DNA from: Centipeda artemidis DSM 19719
GTDB lineage: Bacteria; Bacillota; Negativicutes; Selenomonadales; Selenomonadaceae
NCBI RefSeq assembly: GCF_000426665.1
Contig: NZ_AUFU01000001.1
Coordinates: forward strand, 248,001 to 312,000
Length of the DNA stretch: 64,000 bases
Direction: 5' to 3'
Part shown: positions 55,730 through 62,905 of the stretch, piece after piece
Layout: each line of letters starts with the position of its first letter
Numbering within the stretch: the stretch's first letter is position 1
Position numbers and translations under genes: made by a program
The notes under the pieces: model-generated
The model's input: the letters and a program-made list of their open reading frames with translations, nothing else
The model's database searches: none
Told to the model about the DNA's origin: nothing

Positions 55730-56251
55730 ATGGCTGTCTTTAAGAAGTATCTTTCCCTACAATCTCACGGCGAAACGCCTACCTTTATCAACATCACGAG
55801 CGAACTGCGCGCCGCCATTGCCGAGAGCGGCATCCGCGAGGGAATCGCGACCGTCATCTCCCCGCATACGACATGCGCCGTATTCTTCGAGGAGTTTGTG
55901 CACGACGTCGACGAAAACGGCACAGAGTTTTTACAGAATGACCTGAATGCCGTCCTTGCAAAGATCATCCCCGATCAAACCGCAGAGGGGCAGTACCAAT
56001 ATCCGGGCGAAGCACATTACAAGGCGGTCGAGAACTGGGAGGACGCCGAATCGTATCTCCCGGGCGGTGACCGAACGGCGCTGTGGAACTGCGACGCACA
56101 TCTCAAGGCGACGCTCGTCGGCTCCTCCGAAACCTTCGAAGTCGCGGACGGCAAGCTCGGCGTCGGCACCACCGGCTACTGCTACTTCGCCGACTTTGAC
56201 CGCACGCGTCCCCGCACACGCAAATGTACCATCATCGTTATGGGAGAATAA
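55730..56251 (+). CDS. YjbQ (UPF0047) family protein
   Basis: The 173-residue product belongs to the YjbQ family, some members of which have weak thiamine-phosphate-synthase-like activity. It has the conserved SPHTTCAVFFEE (about 44-55, with His-Thr-Thr and acidic residues), and NCDAHLKATLVGSSETFEV near 119-137 with the metal-binding His. It lies 39 bp after the isomerase-like gene with GGAGAGGAG before the ATG. Repeated occurrence inside a polyol-phosphate cluster would point to a role in carbohydrate rather than thiamine metabolism; that is an inference. Confidence 0.85.
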   Translation: MAVFKKYLSLQSHGETPTFINITSELRAAIAESGIREGIATVISPHTTCAVFFEEFVHDVDENGTEFLQNDLNAVLAKIIPDQTAEGQYQYPGEAHYKAVENWEDAESYLPGGDRTALWNCDAHLKATLVGSSETFEVADGKLGVGTTGYCYFADFDRTRPRTRKCTIIVMGE

Positions 56252-56280
56252 AGATATCCCCCTCGATCGTAACGCCGATA

Positions 56281-56358
56281 TACGGAACGTAACGTTCCGT
56301 CGGGGCATCCGCCGCAGCAATTTTTAAGCCCCGCTTTTTTCGCAAGGCGAATGCTCCG
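56281..56358. repeat. hairpin repeat element, copy 1
   Basis: The approximately 61-bp core (56298-56358) matches copy 2 at 56456-56520. Its ends CCGTCGG and CCGGCGG are self-complementary. It is preceded by the inverted repeat ACGGAACGT-A-ACGTTCCGT (56282-56300). An inner CGGGGC...GCCCCG stem followed by six T also makes it a likely terminator for the YjbQ gene. Confidence 0.7.
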
Positions 56359-56387
56359 GCGGTGATATAAGATCGGCGCCCTGATAC

Positions 56388-56433
56388 AAAAGAGGGACTG
56401 CCGCATGAAAACTCATGCAGCAGTCCCTTTTCG
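56388..56433. terminator. bidirectional terminator-like hairpin between the repeat copies
   Basis: AAAGGGACTGC and an inner ATGAGT-type arm pair with GCAGTCCCTTT around a small loop, with A and T flanks. Confidence 0.75.
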
Positions 56434-56455
56434 TATATGCCGACATGTGACGTAC

Positions 56456-56520
56456 CGTTTGGGCGTCCGCCGCAGCGATTTTTAAGCCCCGCTTTTTTCG
56501 CAAGGCAGATGCTCAAACGG
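56456..56520. repeat. hairpin repeat element, copy 2
   Basis: Same core as copy 1 (GCCGCAGC-ATTTTTAAGCC and CCGCTTTTTTCGCAAGGC shared). The ends are CCGTTTG and CAAACGG, which differ from copy 1 but pair perfectly with each other, so the stem is conserved while the bases change. It sits just beyond the stop of the SAF-domain oxidoreductase gene. Confidence 0.75.
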
Positions 56521-56558
56521 TGCTCAGTCTTCCTCCGGCTCTACCAGCGGCATCTTCT

Positions 56559-57881
56559 TTATTTCAGCGCATAACCGTTGTTGTACATCTTATCCTGCTC
56601 TTTGCGTACCTGATAGAGCTGGGTGGAGGTGTCGAGCTCAACCATGTCGAGGGTGAGGAGGGTACCCTTCTTGACGTCGCACTTCATGCGCGTATTCTTG
56701 TTGACAAGCGCATAGACAACGTAGCCTTTCTCATAGGTCTCCTGCGCCGTTGCAATGGAGCCGTAGGTGGTGTAGCCGCCGATGCCGTCAATCGTTTCGC
56801 CCGCCTTCAGATCGCGCTTGGCGACGGCAATGCACTCGCTGACGGGACCGTCAAGCGGAATGATGGTCGGTTCGCCGTCGATCACGATCTTTGCGACCGT
56901 CAGCGGCGTCTCGAGATTGCAGAGATGATAGGGGCGATAGAGCGTCCAAAGGGGACCCGGTCCCATACTGTGATAGCCCATCTGATATGCGATCTCCTCG
57001 TTCGAGGTCGTCACCGTCACGAACACACCCGGCGCGATGCCGTTGACATATTCCACAACCCCGTGGCGGTTCAGGATGCCGCCGTCCTTCTTGAGCTTAA
57101 AGATTTCATTGAGATCCGCACAGCGATCCTTTGGCGATGCCGAGGGGCCGTGACCGCCGACCACATCGGGCACCAATCCCGTCGCGTTCGACATTGCCGT
57201 CATCTCGACCATCGTCTTTGTGCCGTCCTTGAACGACGTGAGCATCCGCGGACTCATCTTGCGGCGCGTCGCCTCCTCGAGCACCGTGTCAGGGTTGCAG
57301 TCGTAGTCCAGCTTATTGTTCTTGCCCTTGCCCATGACCTTGACGTCCATGCCCATCGCGCGCGCGAAGGAATACAGCTCCATCACCGCGCCCGGCTCGT
57401 CGCCCGCAGAGCCTGTATAGATGACGCCGTTCTTGTCGCCGAGCTTCTTGAGGTAGCTTCCGATCACGACGTCCGTCTCCACGTCCATCATCACGACGTG
57501 CTTATGATTGTTCATCGCGTCGATCGCGATCTTCACGCCGACCTCCGGCACGCCCGTCACGTCGATCGCGACCTCCACGAGGTTCGCCTGCGAGATGAAA
57601 TCCGAGTTCTCAGTCGCGACGTATTTCCCCTGCTCCATATAGCGGTTCGCCTCTTCGAGCGTCTTTGCGACCGCGATCTCATCGTCGCTGATGCCCGCAT
57701 AATGGAACGCATTGATGACATTTTCAAACTTAATATCCGAGACAATCGCGGGCATAATCCCCTTCATGAGCGCCATCTGCGTAACCATCCCGCGCCCCAT
57801 CTGCCCCGCGCCGACAATGCCTGCACGGATGATTTTGCCCTCTTCCTCGCGCTTGGCGAGTTTCTTGTCCATATTCAGCAT
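56559..57881 (-). CDS. NAD(P)-dependent oxidoreductase with SAF domain (homoserine dehydrogenase/DRL-like)
   Basis: The 440-residue product has a Rossmann NAD(P) site GAGQMGRGM at 24-32, a homoserine-dehydrogenase-like core (VEVAIDVTGVPEVGVKIAIDAMN, VMMDVETDVVIG), and a C-terminal SAF domain with AKRDLKAGETIDGIGGYTTYG near 357-377. This architecture matches the DXR-like (DRL) group, one member of which, in Brucella, acts on a deoxyxylulose phosphate. The gene faces the YjbQ gene across the repeat region. With the PTS and TIM-like genes it may oxidise or isomerise a polyol or ketose phosphate. The ATG follows AAAGGAG. Family firm, reaction unknown. Confidence 0.82.
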   Translation of the reverse strand: MLNMDKKLAKREEEGKIIRAGIVGAGQMGRGMVTQMALMKGIMPAIVSDIKFENVINAFHYAGISDDEIAVAKTLEEANRYMEQGKYVATENSDFISQANLVEVAIDVTGVPEVGVKIAIDAMNNHKHVVMMDVETDVVIGSYLKKLGDKNGVIYTGSAGDEPGAVMELYSFARAMGMDVKVMGKGKNNKLDYDCNPDTVLEEATRRKMSPRMLTSFKDGTKTMVEMTAMSNATGLVPDVVGGHGPSASPKDRCADLNEIFKLKKDGGILNRHGVVEYVNGIAPGVFVTVTTSNEEIAYQMGYHSMGPGPLWTLYRPYHLCNLETPLTVAKIVIDGEPTIIPLDGPVSECIAVAKRDLKAGETIDGIGGYTTYGSIATAQETYEKGYVVYALVNKNTRMKCDVKKGTLLTLDMVELDTSTQLYQVRKEQDKMYNNGYALK

Positions 57882-58002
57882 CGAGAAACTCCTTTCGCCC
57901 GCCTATCGGCAGTACTTTCTAGTGATTCTTCTGCATTAAAGTATATCATTCCTAGTATATCTTTACAAGACAATAACTGCATTTGCACCGACACTGCACA
58001 TA

Positions 58003-58044
58003 AAAACGGGACTGCCGCACCATACCGTGCACAGCCCCGTTATA
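58003..58044 (-). terminator. intrinsic terminator of the amino-acid-binding protein gene
   Basis: ACGGG-CTG and CAG-CCCGT outer arms with inner TGCAC/GTGC pairing, followed by TTTTTA on the minus strand. Confidence 0.75.
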
Positions 58045-58059
58045 TCGTCGGTTGGATGA

Positions 58060-58836
58060 TTATTTACCCGTGCCGAACCATTTCTGATAAATCTTGTCGT
58101 ACTCACCGTTATCGTGCAGCTTTTTGAGTGCCGCATCGATTTCCTTCTGCAGCTCGGTATTGTCCTTCGAAATCGCAATGCCGTACTCCTCTGCCGAAAG
58201 CATATCGGAAAGCGACTTCACTCCGACCGCCTGCGTCTGATTGATGTAGTAATCGTTGACCGGACGGTCGTTTATGACGGCATCCACACCGCGTGCCTTG
58301 AGTTCCATGAAGCAGTCCGCCGGTGTATTCAGCTCGAGGACGGTAATCCCCTCCTGCTCCTTGAGCATGTTGGCGCTCGTCGTGCCGATCTGCGCGGCGA
58401 CCTTGTGTCCCTTGAGGTCATTGAACGACTTGATCGCCTCTTCGTCCGAACGCACAACCATCGTGAGGCCGGACTGGTAATACGGCGCGGAGAAATTGAC
58501 CTTTTCCTTACGCTCATCATTGATCGTCATGCCGCTGATGATGACGTCGATATTCTTTGCCTGAAGAGCGGGAATGAGTCCGTCAAAGCCGATATTCTGT
58601 ATCTCCGCCTCGCGTCCCATCTCCTTTGCAATGGCACGGATGAGATCCATGTCAAAGCCCTGATATTCCTTCTGTCCCTCATCCTGGAACTCGAACGGAG
58701 CGAAGTCGATGGTCGCACCGACGCGAAGTACCTTGGCCTCCTGCTTCGCCTGATCGCCCGAGCTGCCGCCGCAGCCGACCATAGCAAGGCTCAGAAGAGT
58801 ACCGGTAAAGATCATTGCTAATTTTTTCAGTTTCAT
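58060..58836 (-). CDS. polar amino acid ABC transporter binding lipoprotein (orphan)
   Basis: Family-3 solute-binding protein of 258 residues with signal peptide and lipobox MVGC near residue 22. Conserved features: TIDFAPFEFQDEGQKEYQGFDMDLIRAIAKEMG, DVIISGMTINDERKEKVNFSAPYY and the C-terminal YDKIYQKWFG. Such proteins bind glutamine, cystine, arginine or similar. No permease or ATPase gene is adjacent, so it must work with components encoded elsewhere. AAAGGAGG-type sequence is not clear, but GAGGTT precedes the ATG. Confidence 0.92.
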   Translation of the reverse strand: MKLKKLAMIFTGTLLSLAMVGCGGSSGDQAKQEAKVLRVGATIDFAPFEFQDEGQKEYQGFDMDLIRAIAKEMGREAEIQNIGFDGLIPALQAKNIDVIISGMTINDERKEKVNFSAPYYQSGLTMVVRSDEEAIKSFNDLKGHKVAAQIGTTSANMLKEQEGITVLELNTPADCFMELKARGVDAVINDRPVNDYYINQTQAVGVKSLSDMLSAEEYGIAISKDNTELQKEIDAALKKLHDNGEYDKIYQKWFGTGK

Positions 58837-58865
58837 TGGGAAACCTCCTCATGTGGATAAAAACG

Positions 58866-58906
58866 AAAGAGGGACGCTGCAAAACGCTTGCAGCAATCCC
58901 TCTCCC
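58866..58906 (-). terminator. intrinsic terminator of the zinc-ribbon gene
   Basis: GAGGGA-GCTGCAA and TTGCAGC-TCCCTC pair around a short loop; T-rich on the minus strand. Confidence 0.75.
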
Positions 58907-58937
58907 CAAAGGAAACGCTGAGTCCCCTTATAAACGC

Positions 58938-59234
58938 TTAGAAACGTGCAGGCCGCTTCGCAGTGAAGCAGTCACGGCAGTATACCGGACGATCCGTCTT
59001 CGGCTCGAAAGGCACTTCCGTATCCTTTCCGCACTCTGCGCAGACGACATGGAACATCTGACGCTCGCCGCTGTGACTCTCATCACGGCTGCGGCGGCGC
59101 TTGTCGCGACAGTCGCGGCAGCGTGCCGGCTCGTTCTCGAACCCCTTCTCCGCATAGAACTCCTGCTCCCCTGACGTGAATACGAAATTATTTCCGCACT
59201 CTTTACATACGAGGGTTTTGTCTTCAAAAGCCAT
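58938..59234 (-). CDS. zinc-ribbon domain protein (zf_Tbcl type)
   Basis: Small cytoplasmic protein of 98 residues with four CxxC pairs forming two ribbons. The first (C10/C13 and C39/C42) has the signature FxDxxLxCxxCGxxFxFTxxEQxFY typical of this family, and the second has CAECGK and CRDCF near the C-terminus. Basic linkers suggest nucleic-acid binding, but the family function is not known to me. The ATG at 59234 with upstream GGGAGA is chosen over a longer reading. Single gene with its own terminator. Confidence 0.85.
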   Translation of the reverse strand: MAFEDKTLVCKECGNNFVFTSGEQEFYAEKGFENEPARCRDCRDKRRRSRDESHSGERQMFHVVCAECGKDTEVPFEPKTDRPVYCRDCFTAKRPARF

Positions 59235-59448
59235 TCTTCCACAATCTCCCTTTGAATAGATATTATTTTGACGCTCCATCCGCCGAACTAGAGAGCGTTC
59301 ATTGAGATGCGGTACGACAGAAGGACTGAACAAATAAGCAGTCTTTCACTCGTTCGCCGAACGACTAACAGGTCAAGAGGAAAGGATTTCAACGCTCTGT
59401 ATTATACAGAGTTTTTTCATAGAGTGCAAGCATTTTTTATCGAAGTTG
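59235..59448. other. intergenic region without a recognised gene
   Basis: About 210 bp between the zinc-ribbon and DUF1848 genes on the same strand; it must hold the zinc-ribbon promoter. I see no RNA gene and no strong hairpin. Confidence 0.4.
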
Positions 59449-60375
59449 TCAAAATAGGACTTCCTGCCGCTCCAGCCAGCTCTCCTGCCGGGCGTCGTGT
59501 ACCCGATCGTCCGGCTCCGCATCGCCGAGGAGAAACGGGGATGCGGGGTCGTGCGTGCGAATCCCCTTCCGCATCCGTTCAGCGTGACTTGTCGCGTAAC
59601 AATAGCGGCAGAGGTGCGGACAGCTGTCATAAGCGCCGATGTCCGCGCCAAGATAACAGTCGCATTCCGTTCGCTGCCGCACATACTGCGGAAACCGGAG
59701 CCGCGCGCCGAGCGCACGCTCGTAGATGCGCGCCGTCATGCATCCGCCGCAGTCCGCGCCGAGGGCGGCGAGTTCCCTTCCCCCGCCGCACGGATAGACG
59801 GTCATGCCATGGGCGCGTGCAGTCTCTATGATGCAGGCGCCGATCTCCATGCGCTCCTCCGGGAGGACGGCACGTATGCCCGGGAAGTTCCGCAGTGTCT
59901 TTGCATAACGCGTGATAAAGCTGATGACGACGCTCTCCGTCGTTCCCGCAAGTGTCTCCGCCATCTCTTTGAACGCACGGCGATGAAAGTCCAATGTATA
60001 ATGACCATGGAGAAAGATGGGATCGTAACGCCAAACAATCCGATGCGTGCCGACAATCGCAGAGAGGCGGCGAAAGGATGCCGTGACCTCCCGCCACTGC
60101 GGCACATGCGCCTCCACGTCACGCCCATAGGGCGTGATCGTCACATGCCAGAGCTGCCCAAAGTCCCGGAGCAGTTCCATATGCGGGAGCATCGGCGCAG
60201 GATTTTTCGTACAGAATCCGATCAGGTCGACGACGGCAGGGTCAAGGCGATAGCGTGTAACCTGCGCCCGATCAAAGGGATTGCGCACACAGACCGATCC
60301 CGCACGCAGACGATTGCAGAGCCATGGCGTATAGAACGCAGGGATGTCCGTGCGCATCCCTGTGTGGATGATCAT
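59449..60375 (-). CDS. DUF1848 family protein
   Basis: The 308-residue product matches DUF1848: N-terminal HTGMRTDIPAFYTPWLCNRLRAGSVCVRNPF, GFCTKNPAPMLPH, and WRYDPIFL. Near the C-terminus is a cysteine-rich segment (CDCYLGADIGAYDSCPHLCRYCYA) that resembles a CxxxCxxC iron-sulfur site, so a radical-SAM-like or iron-sulfur role is possible. The enzyme activity of this family is not known to me. Single gene on the minus strand. Confidence 0.85.
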   Translation of the reverse strand: MIIHTGMRTDIPAFYTPWLCNRLRAGSVCVRNPFDRAQVTRYRLDPAVVDLIGFCTKNPAPMLPHMELLRDFGQLWHVTITPYGRDVEAHVPQWREVTASFRRLSAIVGTHRIVWRYDPIFLHGHYTLDFHRRAFKEMAETLAGTTESVVISFITRYAKTLRNFPGIRAVLPEERMEIGACIIETARAHGMTVYPCGGGRELAALGADCGGCMTARIYERALGARLRFPQYVRQRTECDCYLGADIGAYDSCPHLCRYCYATSHAERMRKGIRTHDPASPFLLGDAEPDDRVHDARQESWLERQEVLF

Positions 60376-60639
60376 CAGCGTTCCCCCTTTTTCTAGATAT
60401 TTCTCTTAATATCATAACATAAGCCGACGAAAAGAAACTCCATCGGATAGAACCCTATTGGATGAAACATGCAGCGCTTTGCAGGACAGCATATTCATCA
60501 TCTGCAGAGATAAAGCATCTTATCTTTGCGCAAGCTCTTGATGAAAGCGGCATTCGTACTGTTGCTGCTTCTGTGGGTACAAAAAAGAACCGCCGCACAC
60601 GCGTAAAACGCAGTACGGCAGTCCGAGCTGATGTATTGA
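60376..60639. other. intergenic region, mostly empty
   Basis: About 260 bp. Contains the hairpin after nhaC near its right end (listed separately) and no convincing gene. The short open frames have no ribosome site. Confidence 0.4.
60583..60630 (-). terminator. probable terminator of the NhaC-type gene
   Basis: GCCGTACTGCG and CGCGTGTGCGGC pair imperfectly on the minus strand and are followed by CTTTTTTG. Confidence 0.55.
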
Positions 60640-62166
60640 TTATGCGGACAGTTCCGCGCGCTCCCCCTGCGGCGGCACGCGACGCAGGATCACGAGCATG
60701 ACAACGCCGAGTGCGGCGAATCCCGCGGCGACACCGAGCCATCCGTTCTGCGTCATACCGTCTACGACATAGCCAATGAGCGAGCAGAGCGAGACGGTGA
60801 GCACATATGGGATCTGCGTGCTCACATGGTCGAGGTGATGGCACTGCGCGCCTGCAGACGCGAGGATGGTCGTGTCCGATATGGGCGAGGCGTGATCGCC
60901 GCCGACCGCGCCCGAGAGCACTGCGGCAACGCAGACGACGAGCATGGAGGAGCTTTCAATATCGCCGAGGACGGCGATCGCAATGGGGATGAGGATGCCG
61001 AACGTCCCCCACGACGTCCCCGTTGCGAACGAGAGTCCGAGCGCGACAAGGAAGAAGATGGGCGGCAGGAACATGATGATGGAGGCATGCGCACTCACGA
61101 GTCCGCCGACGAATCCGCCGAGGTTCAGATATTTATCACTGCACACGCCCGAGAGCGTCCACGCAAGGCAGAGGATAAAGATCGCGGGCACCATCGCCTT
61201 AAAGCCTTTGCTGAAGCTCTTGCAGAACTCCGTGAAGGGCAGCACGCGGCGCGGCAGATAGAGAAGTCCCGTAAAGGCAAAGGCGAGGAATGATCCGAAG
61301 ACGAGCGATTTCGACGAGTTGCAGTCGGCGAACGCCTGCGCGACGCTCTTGCCCTCGTGGATACCGCCCGTGTAGAGCATCCCGTAGATACACGCGCCGA
61401 TGAGGACGGCGAGCGGCAGGAGTAGGTCGATCATCTTGCCCTTGCCCGCTTCCTCGTCGCGCGCGCCCGCACTTTCACGGTACTCGGCGGGGATGAAGAA
61501 CTCCTTTTGGTTCTCGCGCACGGAGCGTCTCATCGCGCCGTAGTCGCGTCCCGTCCAGATGATGAATACCATGAACGCGAGCGTGAGGAGTGCGTAAAGG
61601 TTGAACGGTATCGTCTGCAAAAAGAGGGAGAATCCATCGATGCCGCTGTTCTCCGGAAGCGAGGAGCCGACTGCCGCCGCCCAACTCGAGACGGGCGCGA
61701 TGATGCAGACGGGCGCCGCCGTGGCATCGATGATGTACGCGAGCTTTGTACGCGCGATCTTGAGTTTATCCGTTACGGGACGCATGACCGTACCGACGGT
61801 GAGACAGTTGAAATAGTCGTCGATGAAGATGACGACGCCGAGCAATGCTGTCAGCATCAGTGCGCTGCGCTCGCCCTTAATCGTGCGCGCCGCCCACTCG
61901 CCATACGCACGTGTCGCGCCCGAGCGCGTGATCGCCGCGACGAGGATGCCGAGGATCGCGAGGAATACAAGGATGTTCACGTTCGCGCCGACCTTTTCCT
62001 CCATCACTGAGAACATAACGAGCACTGCCTCGAGGACGTTAAAGTTCGTAAAGAGCATCGCTCCGGAGAAAATTCCGATAATGAGCGACATATAAACTTC
62101 CTTCGTCCACAGTGCGAGCGCGATCGTAATGACCGGAGGAAGTACGGACCATGCGGATTCCGCCAT
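60640..62166 (-). CDS. NhaC family Na+/H+ antiporter
   Basis: Inner-membrane antiporter of the NhaC/ion-transporter superfamily, 508 residues with about twelve helices. Family landmarks: the acidic pair FIDDYFNCLTVGTVMRP near 114-130, IIAPVSSWAA, GTSWGTFGILIPIAIA, and SGAVGGDHASPISDTTILASAGAQCHHLDHVSTQIPYVL near 417-455. Some members exchange malate/lactate or amino acids instead of protons, so the substrate is provisional. Single gene. Confidence 0.9.
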   Translation of the reverse strand: MAESAWSVLPPVITIALALWTKEVYMSLIIGIFSGAMLFTNFNVLEAVLVMFSVMEEKVGANVNILVFLAILGILVAAITRSGATRAYGEWAARTIKGERSALMLTALLGVVIFIDDYFNCLTVGTVMRPVTDKLKIARTKLAYIIDATAAPVCIIAPVSSWAAAVGSSLPENSGIDGFSLFLQTIPFNLYALLTLAFMVFIIWTGRDYGAMRRSVRENQKEFFIPAEYRESAGARDEEAGKGKMIDLLLPLAVLIGACIYGMLYTGGIHEGKSVAQAFADCNSSKSLVFGSFLAFAFTGLLYLPRRVLPFTEFCKSFSKGFKAMVPAIFILCLAWTLSGVCSDKYLNLGGFVGGLVSAHASIIMFLPPIFFLVALGLSFATGTSWGTFGILIPIAIAVLGDIESSSMLVVCVAAVLSGAVGGDHASPISDTTILASAGAQCHHLDHVSTQIPYVLTVSLCSLIGYVVDGMTQNGWLGVAAGFAALGVVMLVILRRVPPQGERAELSA

Positions 62167-62322
62167 TGTTTAACCCACTTTCCGAGCGCACGGACGGCGC
62201 TCTGCATTTTTCAATCGGTGTTTATTTTATAACAAACGAAGATGCGAATCAAGATACATATTTTGCGAGTTCCTCCGCCCATAACAAAAGCTCCTCGAAG
62301 AAGTCTCTCCAAGGAGCGCTCG
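62167..62322. other. intergenic region left of the duplicated lptB end
   Basis: About 155 bp, A/T-rich near 62220-62280, which should contain the nhaC promoter. A hairpin at 62286-62318, listed separately, looks like the original lptB terminator. Confidence 0.45.
62286..62318 (-). terminator. terminator originally belonging to lptB
   Basis: GCTCCT and AGGAGC form a stem followed by TTTTGTT on the minus strand. It lies directly after the displaced copy of the lptB 3' end, suggesting that the two-gene cassette was inserted between lptB and its terminator. Confidence 0.7.
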
Positions 62323-62348
62323 CGTTCAAAGGGAGAAGTTCTCGCCCA
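62323..62348. repeat. 26-bp direct repeat, left copy (remnant of lptB 3' end)
   Basis: Identical over 26 bp to 62880-62905. It encodes the last codons and stop of lptB (GENFSL-stop), here detached from the gene. Confidence 0.9.
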
Positions 62349-62351
62349 TGG

Positions 62352-62600
62352 CTATGCCAAACGCTTATATCGGGCGGGGGGTATGCGCGGCGCGGCGGAC
62401 GTTTCTTCCAGCGTTGCCAGTCGCGACTGTATCAGCTCCTCTATCGTGCGGTATGCCGTATGCATACATGCTTGAAATTCGTTATGGGGATCAGACGCGA
62501 GCATCTTCGCGGCGTCATCTTTATAAAATTTTACATCCTCCATAATCTCCGTCATCATATCCGCGAGCATATCACGCGTCACATCATCACGCAGTCTCAT
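62352..62600 (-). CDS. small protein of unknown function in the lptB-flanked cassette
   Basis: No family is recognised. The 82-residue product is acidic and helical in its first 65 residues (DMLADMMTEIMEDVKFYKDD, CMHTAYRTIEELIQSRLATLEE), with a basic tail KRLA at the cassette edge. Its ATG overlaps the stop of the upstream small gene by 4 bp (ATGA), so the two are translationally coupled. The size and coupling resemble a toxin-antitoxin or toxin-immunity pair, but no motif proves it. Confidence 0.6.
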   Translation of the reverse strand: MRLRDDVTRDMLADMMTEIMEDVKFYKDDAAKMLASDPHNEFQACMHTAYRTIEELIQSRLATLEETSAAPRIPPARYKRLA

Positions 62601-62854
62601 TTGAGTCCCCTCCTTTTCATCTCTTCTTGTGCGTTTACAATTTGCCGCCGGAAATTAGCGATTTCCATTTCCCAATGACGAACAATCCCTGACCGATACT
62701 GTTCGCTCCTCAGGTGATAATCTGTCACATAATCTTCCGGATGGACTATTTTATTTCTGTGCTTTTCGATTTGCTCTAAATTATGGCGAATGGAGGAACG
62801 AAGTCCCTTATCACCGTATTTTGTATAATCTATAGCAAATAGTTGCAAATCCAT
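62597..62854 (-). CDS. small basic protein of unknown function in the lptB-flanked cassette
   Basis: The 85-residue product starts MDLQLFAIDYTKYGDKGLRSS and is rich in His, Lys and Arg with a long helical C-terminus (SGIVRHWEMEIANFRRQIVNAQEEMKRRG). The N-terminus resembles phage structural proteins (MDLQLFA) and parts of phage-associated toxin domains, but I cannot assign it. DNA here is more A/T-rich than the neighbours. It is coupled to the downstream small gene. Foreign origin is likely. Confidence 0.6.
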   Translation of the reverse strand: MDLQLFAIDYTKYGDKGLRSSIRHNLEQIEKHRNKIVHPEDYVTDYHLRSEQYRSGIVRHWEMEIANFRRQIVNAQEEMKRRGLK

Positions 62855-62879
62855 GAAAGCCCCTCACCTCGTACGGCTA

Positions 62880-62905
62880 CGTTCAAAGGGAGAAGTTCTC
62901 GCCCA
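62880..62905. repeat. 26-bp direct repeat, right copy (3' end of lptB)
   Basis: The copy that is part of intact lptB, including its TGA at 62883-62885. Identical to 62323-62348; together they flank a 531-bp cassette. Confidence 0.9.

Noticed and set aside
56182-56516. small minus-strand frames with similar peptides (ALRKKRGLKIAAADAP and LAKKAGLKNRCGGRPN)
   Set aside because: The similarity comes from translating the two copies of the DNA hairpin repeat, not from a protein family.
60455-60844. 129-codon minus-strand frame near the nhaC end
   Set aside because: It overlaps the 3' end of the NhaC-type gene and its terminator, and lacks a ribosome site.
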